From: Mesorhizobium_G sp049840935
GTDB taxonomy: Bacteria; Pseudomonadota; Alphaproteobacteria; Rhizobiales; Rhizobiaceae
NCBI GenBank assembly: GCA_049840935.1
Contig: JASGJA010000014.1
Span: 1 to 64,000 of the forward strand
Length of the DNA stretch: 64,000 nt
Direction of reading: 5' to 3'
Shown here: positions 8,270-17,290 of the stretch, in pieces
How the letters are laid out: each line of letters opens with the position of its first letter
Numbering within the stretch: position 1 is the stretch's first letter
Program-made: the position numbers and the translations under genes
Notes under the pieces: generated by a model
Seen by the model: the letters and a program-made list of their open reading frames with translations, nothing else
The model's database searches: none
What the model was told of the DNA's origin: nothing

Positions 8270-9565
8270 TTTACCGATGCAGAAGCGCGAGAATATCACA
8301 TCCAGAATATCTTCAACATCCACTTGGCCTGTGATCCTTCCAAGTTGATCGCTCGCCATTCTTAGTGCTTCTGCTTGAAGTTCCGTTTGCCCGTCAAATC
8401 CGGAAATTGCGTCTTCGATATGGACAATCGCCCAGTTTAGATACTCTACGTGCCTGATTTGAGCAGGAAGAATATCTCCACTATGTCCTGCTGCTGCGCA
8501 AGCACGCCGTTCGATCTCATCAATAAGCGACGCAATACCCTCGCCCGTCCGAGCAGAAATATGCATGCCGCCCACGTCAGTCGTGTCAACAAGATCGCTT
8601 TTCGATCCGACAACCAGCACGCCGTCCATCGCAACCATCTCATCTGGTTGCGTGAGATCGCGCAACTGTAGGACCAAATCGGCTTCGCTCGCACGCTTCC
8701 GTGCGCGTTCAATTCCGATTGCTTCTACCTTTCCTGCCTCATCGCGCAATCCCGCTGTGTCGGTAACACGCACCTTAACGCCACCAAGATCCAGCGACAC
8801 TTCGATCAGATCTCGCGTCGTACCGGGTTCATCCGAGACTATAGCGACCTCGCGCCTCGCAAGCGCATTAAGCAAACTTGATTTTCCTGCATTGGGCGGG
8901 CCGATAATCACAACATCAAAGCCCTCTCGGAGAATTTCCGCCCGTTTAAATCCTGAAACATGTTCAGACATCTCGACGGATAGCTCCTCAAGATCAGCAC
9001 TTATCGCATCAGACACTGATCCCGGTACGTCCTCCTGATCGGAAAAATCGAGCTCGGCTTCCAACATAGCCCGAGCATGGGTTAAACGCGTGCGCCACCC
9101 TGAGTAAAGCGCGCGTTGCGCGCCTGTGCTGCTAACCATTGCAAAGCGCCGCTGTGCCTCGGTTTCGGCCTCTATGAGATCAGCAAGGCCTTCCGCCTCA
9201 GTCAAATCCATCTTACCGTTCAAAAATGCGCGCTTGGCAAACTCACCTTGCTCGGCGAATCTCAGTCCGGGCATTTCAGCCAATTCCTTAAGCATCCTCG
9301 CAACAACCGCACGGCTTCCATGCAGGTTAAGCTCAGCTATATCCTCCCCGGTAAAGCTGGCCGGTCCCGCGAAGTAAACCGCCAAACCACGGTCGATTAC
9401 AGAGCCATCGACCGCTTTCAGAGCGCAGACATTTGCTACTCTCGGTTGTGGCACGCCACCGGTCAGAGCCAATAGCGCATCACGAACTTGCGGACCTGAA
9501 ATCCGTATCAGCGCGACGCCCGCCGGAAGAGGGCCGCTCGATAGTGCGAATATGGTATCGGTCAT
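8267..9565 (-). CDS. mnmE: tRNA modification GTPase MnmE
   Basis: The 432-residue GTPase is the partner of MnmG. It has the N-terminal tetrahydrofolate-binding domain (GPLPAGVALIRISG), a helical region, and an inserted G domain: G1 GPPNAGKS at residues 222-229, G2 DEPGTTRD, G3 DTAG, and G4 GSKSD in place of the usual NKxD. It ends with the family hallmark FCIGK, whose Cys is part of the CxGK motif. The stop codon overlaps parS site 3. It is divergent from the DUF255 gene. Confidence 0.95.
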   Translation of the reverse strand: MTDTIFALSSGPLPAGVALIRISGPQVRDALLALTGGVPQPRVANVCALKAVDGSVIDRGLAVYFAGPASFTGEDIAELNLHGSRAVVARMLKELAEMPGLRFAEQGEFAKRAFLNGKMDLTEAEGLADLIEAETEAQRRFAMVSSTGAQRALYSGWRTRLTHARAMLEAELDFSDQEDVPGSVSDAISADLEELSVEMSEHVSGFKRAEILREGFDVVIIGPPNAGKSSLLNALARREVAIVSDEPGTTRDLIEVSLDLGGVKVRVTDTAGLRDEAGKVEAIGIERARKRASEADLVLQLRDLTQPDEMVAMDGVLVVGSKSDLVDTTDVGGMHISARTGEGIASLIDEIERRACAAAGHSGDILPAQIRHVEYLNWAIVHIEDAISGFDGQTELQAEALRMASDQLGRITGQVDVEDILDVIFSRFCIGK

Positions 9566-9601
9566 TGCGGCATCAACTTGCGGGCTTTAGGCTGCATCGT
9601 C

Positions 9602-11641
9602 ATGAAAAACTCGAATGATTCACAAGCTCGAAATCTGCTTTCGGAGGAAACCAGTCCGTACCTATTGCAGCACGCCGCAAATCCTGTCCACTGGAGACCT
9701 TGGGGAGCGGCGGCCCTCGCAGAAGCCAGCGCCCGCGATTGCCCGATCCTGTTGTCCGTTGGATATGCCGCCTGTCATTGGTGTCATGTAATGGCGCACG
9801 AATCTTTCGAAGATAGCACGACGGCCAGCCTTATGAATTCTCTTTACGTAAACGTAAAGGTGGATCGCGAGGAACGCCCGGACATCGACCAGATCTACAT
9901 GGCGGCGCTAGCATCCATGGGAGAACAGGGTGGCTGGCCGCTCACAATGTTCCTCGCACCCGATGGCAAACCATTCTGGGGCGGCACCTATTTTCCGAAA
10001 ATCCAGCACTACGGTCGTCCGAGTTTCATACAGGTCCTGCATTCAATCGATCACGCCTGGAAAACAAAACGCGTTGATATCGATCGCAGCGCTCAAACAT
10101 TATCGGCACATATCGAGCACCGACTGGCGCGAACAGATACCCCGCGCGCCAACGCGCCCGGCGTATTAACGCAACTCGCCGGTGCCATTTTGCCATTGAT
10201 GGACAATGAAAAGGGTGGTTTGCGCGGCGCTCCAAAGTTTCCCAATGCACCTTTCCTCACAATATTGTGGTGTCACTGGCTTATGACGGGGGAAACTGCG
10301 TATCGCGATGCGGTCGTGTTCAGTCTGCGCAAGATGCTGATGGGTGGAATTTACGATCATATCGGGGGAGGCCTCGCACGCTATTCGACAGATGCTGAGT
10401 GGATGGTCCCGCATTTCGAGAAGATGCTGTACGACAACGCACTTCTCCTGCGCCTCGCTAATTGGGCATATGCCGAAACGGGCGAAGAATTATTTCGGAA
10501 GCGAATCGAACAGACGATTGAATGGCTCATCCGTGAAATGAGAACATCGCAGGGTTTTGCATCTAGCCTCGACGCCGATAGCGATGGTCAGGAAGGAATA
10601 TTCTACACTTGGACCAAGCCTCAGCTTGCAAAGGCACTGCCGGAAAAACTTGATCTGGTTGACCGCTTTTTCTCCCTCGGCACAGTGGCTCATTGGGAGG
10701 GCGCCCCGGTCATTTTTCAAACCGAGAACCAAGTTGCTGCAGCTCTGGTTGATCCAATAACGGTTGATGAAATCCGAGCTGATTTACTAACCTATCGGGA
10801 AGCAAACCGTACAAGACCGGGTCGTGATGACAAGGTGCTTACAGATTGGAACGGACTGCTTATTCAAAGCCTCGCAGAATCTGGCCGTTCGCTAAATCGT
10901 CCGGATTGGATAGATCTCGCCTCTGAAACTTTCGCAAAGATTTTGGACAATACTGACGGGCAAGGTCGCTTGGCGCATTCGGTTCGTGGCGACAAGCGGC
11001 TCTATCCGGCCTTTTCCAGCGATTATGCTGCGATGATAAATGCCGCCGTTTCTCTTTACGAGGCAACCGGCATCAGCTCTTACTTGCAGCAAGCGGAAAC
11101 TTTGAAAACCACCCTCGATCAATGGCATCGGGATGAGGCGGGTACTGGTTATTATCTCACTGCATCAGACGCCACCGACGTAATCTTGCGCCCGCGTGGA
11201 GATGTAGATGAGGCAATTCCTTCGGCCAACGGCCAGATCATCGAGGCTATTGCGCGCCTCGCATCCGCCAGTGACAATTTCAAACTGGCTGAACACGCCA
11301 TCATCGTTGCCGACCATGCCCTCACGCGCATTCAAGGTCAGCAATATGGTCAGGCTGGCATTATAGCAGCCGCGTCAATCGCTAGAAATCCGACCAAGCT
11401 TGTCATCATCTCTTTGAGCGATGCTACGCTCATTACGGTAGCGAATCGAAATCCGAACCCATATCGAGTTGACCTGCTCCCTAAGACAGGCCAGGGCACG
11501 AATGAGCCGCAACTTACCGAGGGCATTTTCGTTTCTACACAAACACCGGGAGCATGGCTGTGCTTTAACCAGACCTGCCTTCCGGTGATAACCGACCCAG
11601 ACGAGTTGGAACGCGCACTCAGGCGCAGTCCGAACACGTAA
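9602..11641 (+). CDS. Thioredoxin-fold and glycosidase-like DUF255 protein (YyaL family)
   Basis: The 679-residue protein has an N-terminal thioredoxin-like DUF255 domain containing the CHWC motif at residues 58-61 (GYAACHWCHVM), followed by an alpha/alpha-barrel typical of the six-hairpin glycosidase fold. The opening NLLSEETSPYLLQHAANPVHW is the family signature (bacterial YyaL, human SPATA20). The cellular role is not established; a redox or carbohydrate-linked role is usually guessed. ATG 9602 is preferred over an upstream in-frame start at 9578. It is divergent from mnmE and convergent with rho, with only 13 bases between the stops. Confidence 0.88.
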   Translation: MKNSNDSQARNLLSEETSPYLLQHAANPVHWRPWGAAALAEASARDCPILLSVGYAACHWCHVMAHESFEDSTTASLMNSLYVNVKVDREERPDIDQIYMAALASMGEQGGWPLTMFLAPDGKPFWGGTYFPKIQHYGRPSFIQVLHSIDHAWKTKRVDIDRSAQTLSAHIEHRLARTDTPRANAPGVLTQLAGAILPLMDNEKGGLRGAPKFPNAPFLTILWCHWLMTGETAYRDAVVFSLRKMLMGGIYDHIGGGLARYSTDAEWMVPHFEKMLYDNALLLRLANWAYAETGEELFRKRIEQTIEWLIREMRTSQGFASSLDADSDGQEGIFYTWTKPQLAKALPEKLDLVDRFFSLGTVAHWEGAPVIFQTENQVAAALVDPITVDEIRADLLTYREANRTRPGRDDKVLTDWNGLLIQSLAESGRSLNRPDWIDLASETFAKILDNTDGQGRLAHSVRGDKRLYPAFSSDYAAMINAAVSLYEATGISSYLQQAETLKTTLDQWHRDEAGTGYYLTASDATDVILRPRGDVDEAIPSANGQIIEAIARLASASDNFKLAEHAIIVADHALTRIQGQQYGQAGIIAAASIARNPTKLVIISLSDATLITVANRNPNPYRVDLLPKTGQGTNEPQLTEGIFVSTQTPGAWLCFNQTCLPVITDPDELERALRRSPNT

Positions 11642-11654
11642 TTCCAGGCTGAAC

Positions 11655-12920
11655 TTAGGTATTCATCGAATCGAAGAAATCGGCATTCGTCTTCGTCTGC
11701 TTGAGCTTGTCGATAAGGAATTCGATAGCGTCCGTGGTTCCCATCGGCGCGAGAATACGGCGCAGAACAAATATCTTTTGCAAATCCTGCTTGGGCACCA
11801 GCAGATCTTCCTTGCGCGTACCGGACTTGAGAATGTCCATCGCCGGATAGATGCGCTTGTCGGCGACCTTGCGGTCGAGCACAATTTCAGAGTTGCCCGT
11901 ACCCTTGAACTCTTCGAAGATGACTTCGTCCATACGGCTACCTGTATCGATCAGCGCCGTCGCGATGATGGTCAGAGATCCACCTTCTTCGATGTTACGC
12001 GCCGCGCCGAAGAAACGTTTCGGCCTTTGCAGAGCATTGGCGTCCACACCGCCGGTCAACACCTTACCCGATGACGGAACAACAGTATTGTAGGCGCGCC
12101 CCAGACGCGTGATGGAATCCAGCAGGATCACCACATCGCGGCCATGCTCGACAAGACGCTTGGCCTTCTCGATCACCATTTCCGCAACCTGAACGTGGCG
12201 TGCGGCAGGTTCGTCGAAAGTCGAGGAAACAACCTCGCCCTTCACCGAGCGCTGCATGTCAGTGACTTCCTCCGGTCGTTCATCTATCAGCAGAACGATG
12301 AGATAGCATTCCGGATGATTGGTCGTAATTGAGTGAGCAATGTTCTGCAGCAGAACGGTCTTACCCGTGCGCGGCTGCGCCACGATAAGCGCGCGCTGCC
12401 CTTTACCTAGCGGCGCAACCAGATCAATCACGCGTGGTGAAATATCTTTTCCGGTCGGAACAGCCATTTCCATCTTGAGGCGTTCGGTCGGATAGAGCGG
12501 CGTCAGATTGTCGAAATGGATCTTGTGACGGATTTTCTCCGGGTCATCGAAGTTGATCGTATTGACCTTGAGAAGCGCAAAATAGCGTTCGCCTTCTTTG
12601 GGACTGCGAATTGGACCTTCCACCGTGTCGCCGGTCTTCAGCGAGAACCGGCGGATCTGGGAAGGAGAAATATAAATGTCATCCGGACCGGGCAGATAAT
12701 TGGCGTTTGCAGAGCGGAGGAAGCCGAAGCCATCCTGCAACACTTCGACAACGCCATCACCGATGATCTCGATGTCCTGCGCGGCAAGCTTTTTGAGAAT
12801 CGCGAACATCAGCTCCTGCTTGCGCATCACGCTGGCGTTCTCAACCTCAAGCGATTCCGCGAAGGCGATCAGATCGGTCGGCTTCTTGTTCTTGAATTCT
12901 TGGAGTTTCATTTCCTGCAT
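11655..12920 (-). CDS. rho: Transcription termination factor Rho
   Basis: The 421-residue hexameric RNA helicase ends many transcripts. The N-terminal helical and cold-shock RNA-binding domains are present (GFGFLRS near residues 64-70, YLPGPDDIYISPSQIRRF). The ATPase core has Walker A AQPRTGKT at 181-188 and Walker B VVILLDSITRLGRAYN, followed by the Q- and R-loops. Length is normal. The start at 12920 lacks a good ribosome site; the ATG at 12911 (MKLQEFKNKKP) aligns better with other Rho proteins. It follows hemE and hemJ on the same strand. Confidence 0.96.
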   Translation of the reverse strand: MQEMKLQEFKNKKPTDLIAFAESLEVENASVMRKQELMFAILKKLAAQDIEIIGDGVVEVLQDGFGFLRSANANYLPGPDDIYISPSQIRRFSLKTGDTVEGPIRSPKEGERYFALLKVNTINFDDPEKIRHKIHFDNLTPLYPTERLKMEMAVPTGKDISPRVIDLVAPLGKGQRALIVAQPRTGKTVLLQNIAHSITTNHPECYLIVLLIDERPEEVTDMQRSVKGEVVSSTFDEPAARHVQVAEMVIEKAKRLVEHGRDVVILLDSITRLGRAYNTVVPSSGKVLTGGVDANALQRPKRFFGAARNIEEGGSLTIIATALIDTGSRMDEVIFEEFKGTGNSEIVLDRKVADKRIYPAMDILKSGTRKEDLLVPKQDLQKIFVLRRILAPMGTTDAIEFLIDKLKQTKTNADFFDSMNT

Positions 12921-13085
12921 TAATTTAGACTCTGGGTATGTAAAGGAAGAGAGATGCCGGCGGGTGCTAAGAATGCCGAACGCGACCGATCTTCAAGAAT
13001 CGAAACGTCGCAACACGGGAAGGAAGAATTTCTTCTTACGCCTGCTCGAAACAAAGAGCAAGGGCCGCACATAGGCGGCAATGCA

Positions 13086-13619
13086 TCAAAATGGCTTCAC
13101 GATAACGAGAATAACGATAATGGCCATCAGAATTGCAGGCACTTCATTAACGATGCGCCAATGCCGGGCCGATTTCGTATTTTCATCATTAGCAAAGCGC
13201 CGGACTGCAGCAGATAGGTAGCCATGCACGCCCGATAAAACAAGCACCGCGGCAATCTTTGCATGCAGCCAGCCGCCCATGAAGCCAAATCCCTTCCAGG
13301 CAAGCCACAGGCCAAACATCCACGAAGCGATCATTGCCGGGTTGATGATACCGCGCATCAGGCGCCGCTCCATCACCTTGAACGTCTCCGATTGAACTGA
13401 GCCCTTTGGGGAATCGACGTGATAGACGAACAGGCGTGGTAGATAGAGCATCCCCGCCATCCACGAGATCACCGCCATAACGTGAATTGCTTTCGCCCAA
13501 TTATAGAAACCGTCTCCCGCAACCAGAAAGAGTAGGGCAGTTCCGATAACGAGCACAGCAATAGCGATCACCATTCTCTTGTAGGCGATCCTGGGTGTCA
13601 TTGTGGATTGATCGCTCAT
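13086..13619 (-). CDS. hemJ: Protoporphyrinogen IX oxidase HemJ
   Basis: This 177-residue integral membrane protein has the HemJ (UPF0093) signature WAKAIHVMAVISWMAGMLYLPRLF (in two overlapping parts), about four membrane helices, and the conserved His of the AIHV segment and of FVYH. HemJ oxidises protoporphyrinogen IX to protoporphyrin IX in bacteria lacking HemG and HemY. It overlaps the hemE stop by 4 bases, so the two haem genes form an operon leading leftward from the origin. Confidence 0.88.
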   Translation of the reverse strand: MSDQSTMTPRIAYKRMVIAIAVLVIGTALLFLVAGDGFYNWAKAIHVMAVISWMAGMLYLPRLFVYHVDSPKGSVQSETFKVMERRLMRGIINPAMIASWMFGLWLAWKGFGFMGGWLHAKIAAVLVLSGVHGYLSAAVRRFANDENTKSARHWRIVNEVPAILMAIIVILVIVKPF

Positions 13620-14653
13620 CGTGGCCAGCTCCTCACTTGTTTGAGCATCGCTTCGACATGAGAAATAGGTGTCTCCGGCGTAATGCCATGACCGAGGTTG
13701 AATACCAACGGTCCACCACCAAGATTCTGCAAAACGGCATCCACGCCTTTTTCCAACGCCTCACCACCAGCCACCAGTCGCATCGGGTCGAGATTGCCCT
13801 GAACCGCGCCAACCTTTTGCAGATCCCGCGCCTGCGAGAGGGGAACGGTCCAGTCGAGACCAAGCGCGGTCGCGCCTGTGGCCTCTCGATAGTTGGAGTA
13901 CCGGTTGCCAGCACCGCGCGGAAACGCAATGATTGGCACTTCGGGATAGACCTCTGCCACACGCCGCACGATCTCCGCCACCGGCTGCACGCATAGCTGC
14001 TCAAAGCTTTCCTGATCCAGAACGCCTGCCCATGAATCGAATATCTGGATTACATCAGCTCCTGCCTCGATCTGGCGAATGAGATATTCGGCGGATTGTT
14101 TTGCCAGCACATCGAGCAGCGCTTTCATTTCATTCGGATGGCAATAGGCGAACTTGCGCGCGGGTGCCTGATCGCTCGTTCCATGTCCTGCAATCATATA
14201 TGTTGCAACCGTCCACGGCGCACCGCAGAAGCCGATCAGCGTCGTCTCCGCAGGCAGTTCCGAGCGTAGCCGTCGCACCGTTTCATAGACCGGCGAAAGA
14301 TTCACGTGAAACGTATCTGTTTCGATCGTGGCGATCTCTGAAGCTTGAATTGGCGTCATCAGCGGTCCGCGACCTTCCTCAAAGCGCAGATCGCGTCCCA
14401 AAGCATGGGGCACCACGAGAATGTCAGAGAACAGGATAGAAGCGTCAAAGCCAAAGCGACGTATTGGCTGAAGCGTCACCTCAACCGCAAGATCGGGATT
14501 GTAGCAAAGGTCGAGGAAGCTTCCTGCCTTTGTGCGTGTCTCTCGATATTCAGGCAGATAGCGTCCTGCCTGACGCATCATCCAGATAGGCGGAGTGCCT
14601 TCCACCTTACCCTTCAATACCTGAACAACACGTCGTTCGACGGAAGGATTCAT
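13616..14653 (-). CDS. hemE: Uroporphyrinogen decarboxylase
   Basis: The 345-residue enzyme decarboxylates uroporphyrinogen III to coproporphyrinogen III in haem synthesis. The family signature PPIWMMRQAGRYLPEYR is at residues 21-37, and the second signature GFCGAPWTVATYM is present. Its start codon borders the putative origin, the position seen in Caulobacter and Rickettsia. A weaker parS-like palindrome at 14298-14313 lies within the coding sequence. Confidence 0.96.
   Translation of the reverse strand: MNPSVERRVVQVLKGKVEGTPPIWMMRQAGRYLPEYRETRTKAGSFLDLCYNPDLAVEVTLQPIRRFGFDASILFSDILVVPHALGRDLRFEEGRGPLMTPIQASEIATIETDTFHVNLSPVYETVRRLRSELPAETTLIGFCGAPWTVATYMIAGHGTSDQAPARKFAYCHPNEMKALLDVLAKQSAEYLIRQIEAGADVIQIFDSWAGVLDQESFEQLCVQPVAEIVRRVAEVYPEVPIIAFPRGAGNRYSNYREATGATALGLDWTVPLSQARDLQKVGAVQGNLDPMRLVAGGEALEKGVDAVLQNLGGGPLVFNLGHGITPETPISHVEAMLKQVRSWPR
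14298..14313. promoter_or_regulatory. Weak parS-like site 4 (inside hemE)
   Basis: AGATTCACGTGAAACG keeps the palindromic core TTCACGTGAA and agrees with parS at 13 of 16 positions. It is about 350 bases from the putative origin. Whether ParB uses it is uncertain. Confidence 0.5.
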
Positions 14654-15027
14654 GAATAATCAATCTTTATAGAAAAGAGTCTTTTGATTCTTAGACTCTG
14701 TTGGAATCGGGAATGAGCCATTTTTCACAAAGGCTCGCCCGAGAGCCAGATTGCATAGTGTCGCGGAATTTTTGAACGCTGCCTGTTAATTCCGTGAACC
14801 ATTTTGATTTCGGGAATAAAAGTAAACACTTACTTAATTTCAAAATCAGGGCAGATTCGCCGCATTCGCCGACGGCCAAATTCATCCACGCATTCCTCCA
14901 CAAGCCGGGGAGTCCGAATTTGCTGGTGTGAATTGTGGACAAGTAGCGTTCTGATACAGTCGCTCTGAACCGGGCCGGGCTTCTCTACAGCCTTGTCCAC
15001 ACTTACCCACAGGGCTGGGAATAGCGT
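14654..15027. other. oriC: Putative chromosomal replication origin (oriC)
   Basis: This 374-base gap separates divergent hemE and ppsR, the conserved flanks of the Caulobacter and Rickettsia origins. Five GANTC sites fall within 62 bases (14647, 14677, 14686, 14694, 14704; the first lies at the hemE start), with another at 14854. DnaA-box-like 9-mers are TTTTTCACA at 14721-14729, TTGTCCACA on the minus strand at 14934-14942 and on the plus strand at 14993-15001, and TTACCCACA at 15003-15011. A CtrA-like TAAA-N7-TTAA is at 14823-14837. The left half is AT-rich, suiting strand opening. No gene is convincing inside it. Confidence 0.82.
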
Positions 15028-15849
15028 GTGAACAGATCGCAGAATTTTTTCCATCTTCACCTGATTTCAGACGCGACAGGGGAGACCTTGCTTGCTGCCG
15101 GTCGCGCTGCCTCCGCGCAATATAAGGAGGCCCGGGCCATTGAGCACATCTACCCGCTCATCCGAACGGAAAAGCAGCTCACCAAGGTATTCGAAGACAT
15201 TGAGGATGAGCCGGGCATCGTCCTATACACGGTTGTCGATCAGGCACTCAGCCGCCGCATCGATGAGCATTGCGCAGGAATGGGCTTGCCCTGCGTTTCT
15301 GTATTGGAGCCGGTGCTGGCTGTGTTTCAGACCTTTCTAGGCGCGCCAGCTGGTCGTCGGGTAGGGGCGCAGCACGCACTCGATGCTGATTATTTCAAAC
15401 GCATCGATGCTCTCAATTTCACAATGGAGCATGATGACGGCCAGCTTCAGCATGATCTGGACGATGCCGACATCGTGTTGATCGGCATTTCGCGAACGTC
15501 GAAAACACCGACGAGCATCTATCTCGCCAATCGCGGCATCAAGACGGCCAACATCCCGATTGTGCTTGGCGTACCACTGCCGCAAAGCTTGTTCGATACG
15601 AAGAACCCGTTGATCGTTGGGCTGATCGCCACCGTTGAACGCATATCCCACGTGCGCCAGAACCGGCTACTCGGCTCAACATCCGGCTTCGATCCAAACG
15701 CCTATGCCGACCGCTCGCATATTTCCGAGGAACTTGCTTATGCCCGTCAGCTTTGTACCCGGCATGGCTGGCCGATGATCGATGTCAGCCGCAGGTCCAT
15801 TGAAGAGACAGCCGCGGCCATCGTTGCCTTGCGGCGAAAGAATAGATAG
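15028..15849 (+). CDS. Pyruvate, phosphate dikinase regulatory kinase/phosphorylase (PpsR/DUF299 family)
   Basis: The 273-residue protein belongs to the family whose members phosphorylate and dephosphorylate PPDK or PEP synthase with ADP and phosphate. The opening HLHLISDATGET and the nucleotide-binding loop GISRTSKTP at residues 153-161 are typical. The start is GTG 15028, directly after the DnaA-box cluster, so its transcription may be affected by origin activity. It is the homologue of the gene (RP001 in Rickettsia) that marks the right side of alphaproteobacterial origins. Which of the two targets is used here cannot be told. Confidence 0.92.
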   Translation: MNRSQNFFHLHLISDATGETLLAAGRAASAQYKEARAIEHIYPLIRTEKQLTKVFEDIEDEPGIVLYTVVDQALSRRIDEHCAGMGLPCVSVLEPVLAVFQTFLGAPAGRRVGAQHALDADYFKRIDALNFTMEHDDGQLQHDLDDADIVLIGISRTSKTPTSIYLANRGIKTANIPIVLGVPLPQSLFDTKNPLIVGLIATVERISHVRQNRLLGSTSGFDPNAYADRSHISEELAYARQLCTRHGWPMIDVSRRSIEETAAAIVALRRKNR

Positions 15850-15858
15850 GTCACGCGC

Positions 15859-16458
15859 ATGGCAGAAAAATTGATCCTCGCATCCGGCAGTCCTTACCGG
15901 AAAGCGCTTCTCGAAAATGCAGGCATCGACATCGAAGCAGTCCCTGCACACGTCGACGAGCGCGCCGTTGAGGCAACGCTGGAAGGTTCCGGCCTCACGC
16001 CGGATGACGTCGCTCTCGTGCTGGCCGAAGCCAAGGCTGATGAGGTGAGCGGACGCAAGCGCGGCGCGCTGGTGCTCGGCTGCGACCAGACATTGTCGCT
16101 CGGCGAAGATGTGCTGCACAAGCCTGCTGATATGCAAGCCGCGCGCCGCCAGTTGCTCCGCATGTCCGGTAAGACACATAGCCTGAATAGCGGGCTGGTT
16201 CTCATGCGTGATGGCGAGGCACTTTGGCGACACGTCTCCGTCGCGAACCTTGCCATGCGCGAATTGTCACCCACCTTTGTCGGGCGATACCTCGCGGCGG
16301 TCGGTGACAAAGCGCTTACCAGCGTCGGCGCCTATCAGATCGAGGGCAGGGGCATACAGCTTTTCGAGAAAATCGACGGCGACTATTTCACCATTGTCGG
16401 GCTTCCGCTCTTGCCGCTGCTCGCAGAACTTCGTCGCATGGGCGCTATAGATGGCTGA
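15859..16458 (+). CDS. maf: Maf-family nucleotide pyrophosphatase
   Basis: The 199-residue Maf/YceF-type protein hydrolyses non-canonical nucleoside triphosphates and is linked to septum-formation arrest. The start LILASGSPYRKALLENAG holds the Maf signature (SxSxxR), and the catalytic Asp lies in VLGCDQTL, followed by GKTHSLNSG. The change from the usual SR to SP after ASG is minor. It overlaps aroE by 8 bases. Confidence 0.9.
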   Translation: MAEKLILASGSPYRKALLENAGIDIEAVPAHVDERAVEATLEGSGLTPDDVALVLAEAKADEVSGRKRGALVLGCDQTLSLGEDVLHKPADMQAARRQLLRMSGKTHSLNSGLVLMRDGEALWRHVSVANLAMRELSPTFVGRYLAAVGDKALTSVGAYQIEGRGIQLFEKIDGDYFTIVGLPLLPLLAELRRMGAIDG

Positions 16459-17290
16459 GAATATTCGCCGCGCATTTGTTTGCGGCCATCCCATTGCGCA
16501 TTCACGCTCGCCGATCATCCACAATTACTGGCTGGAACAGCACGGTCTTGCCGGCAGCTATGAGGCCGTCGATATCGCCCCCACCGATTTCGATGCCTTC
16601 GCCAATAGCCTCAGTCAGCGTGGCTTTGTCGGCGGCAATGTCACGATCCCGCACAAGGAAGCGGCGTATCGCTTGGTTGTTCATCGCGAAGCTGCCGCCG
16701 AGCAGATCGGCGCGGTCAATACGCTTTGGCTGAAAGACGGCCAGCTATGCGGCACGAACACCGACGCTTACGGTTTCGCCGCAAACCTCGATGCCTTCGC
16801 CCCCGGCTGGAGCAATGTCAGTGTCGCCGTTGTTCTGGGCGCTGGTGGTGCCGCCCGCGCGATCATCCACGCATTGCAGCAGCGCGGCATACCGGACATC
16901 CGCATCCTGAACCGTACGACGGCGCGCGCCCGTGAACTCGCCGACACGTTCGGCACGAACGTATCCGCGTATGATCTCTACGGTGTTGACGAACTCGTCT
17001 CCGACGCTGGTTTGGTGGTCAACACGACCGCGCTTGGCATGGACGGCGATTCCGGCCTTCCAGCCAATCCTGAATACATGCCGGATGCAGCGCTTGTGAC
17101 TGACATTGTCTACTTACCTCTCGAAACGCCATTTCTTGCCGCTGCCCGCCAACGCGGTTTGCGAACTGTGGACGGGCTCGGCATGTTGCTGCATCAGGCG
17201 GTACCCGGCTTCGAGCGTTGGTTCGGCGTGCGCCCCGCGGTCAGCGACGAACTGCGCCAGCGCGTACTCGCCAGCATGGACGCGCATTGA
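16451..17290 (+). CDS. aroE: Shikimate dehydrogenase
   Basis: The 279-residue enzyme reduces 3-dehydroshikimate with NADPH in the aromatic amino acid pathway. The substrate site is shown by HSRSPIIHNYW near residues 17-27 and the catalytic Lys in NVTIPHKE; the NADP loop is VVLGAGGAARAI and is followed by NRTTARA. The start overlaps maf, and the stop shares one base with the coaE start, so maf-aroE-coaE is one operon. Confidence 0.96.
   Translation: MAENIRRAFVCGHPIAHSRSPIIHNYWLEQHGLAGSYEAVDIAPTDFDAFANSLSQRGFVGGNVTIPHKEAAYRLVVHREAAAEQIGAVNTLWLKDGQLCGTNTDAYGFAANLDAFAPGWSNVSVAVVLGAGGAARAIIHALQQRGIPDIRILNRTTARARELADTFGTNVSAYDLYGVDELVSDAGLVVNTTALGMDGDSGLPANPEYMPDAALVTDIVYLPLETPFLAAARQRGLRTVDGLGMLLHQAVPGFERWFGVRPAVSDELRQRVLASMDAH

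Noticed and set aside
14784..14800. CtrA-type box at TTAATTCCGTGAACC
   Set aside because: Second half-site is AACC, not TTAA; only the site at 14823-14837 is close to consensus.
14691..14942. Possible 83-residue minus-strand gene inside the hemE-ppsR gap
   Set aside because: It overlaps GANTC sites, DnaA-like boxes and the CtrA-like site, has no family resemblance, and the region has origin character.
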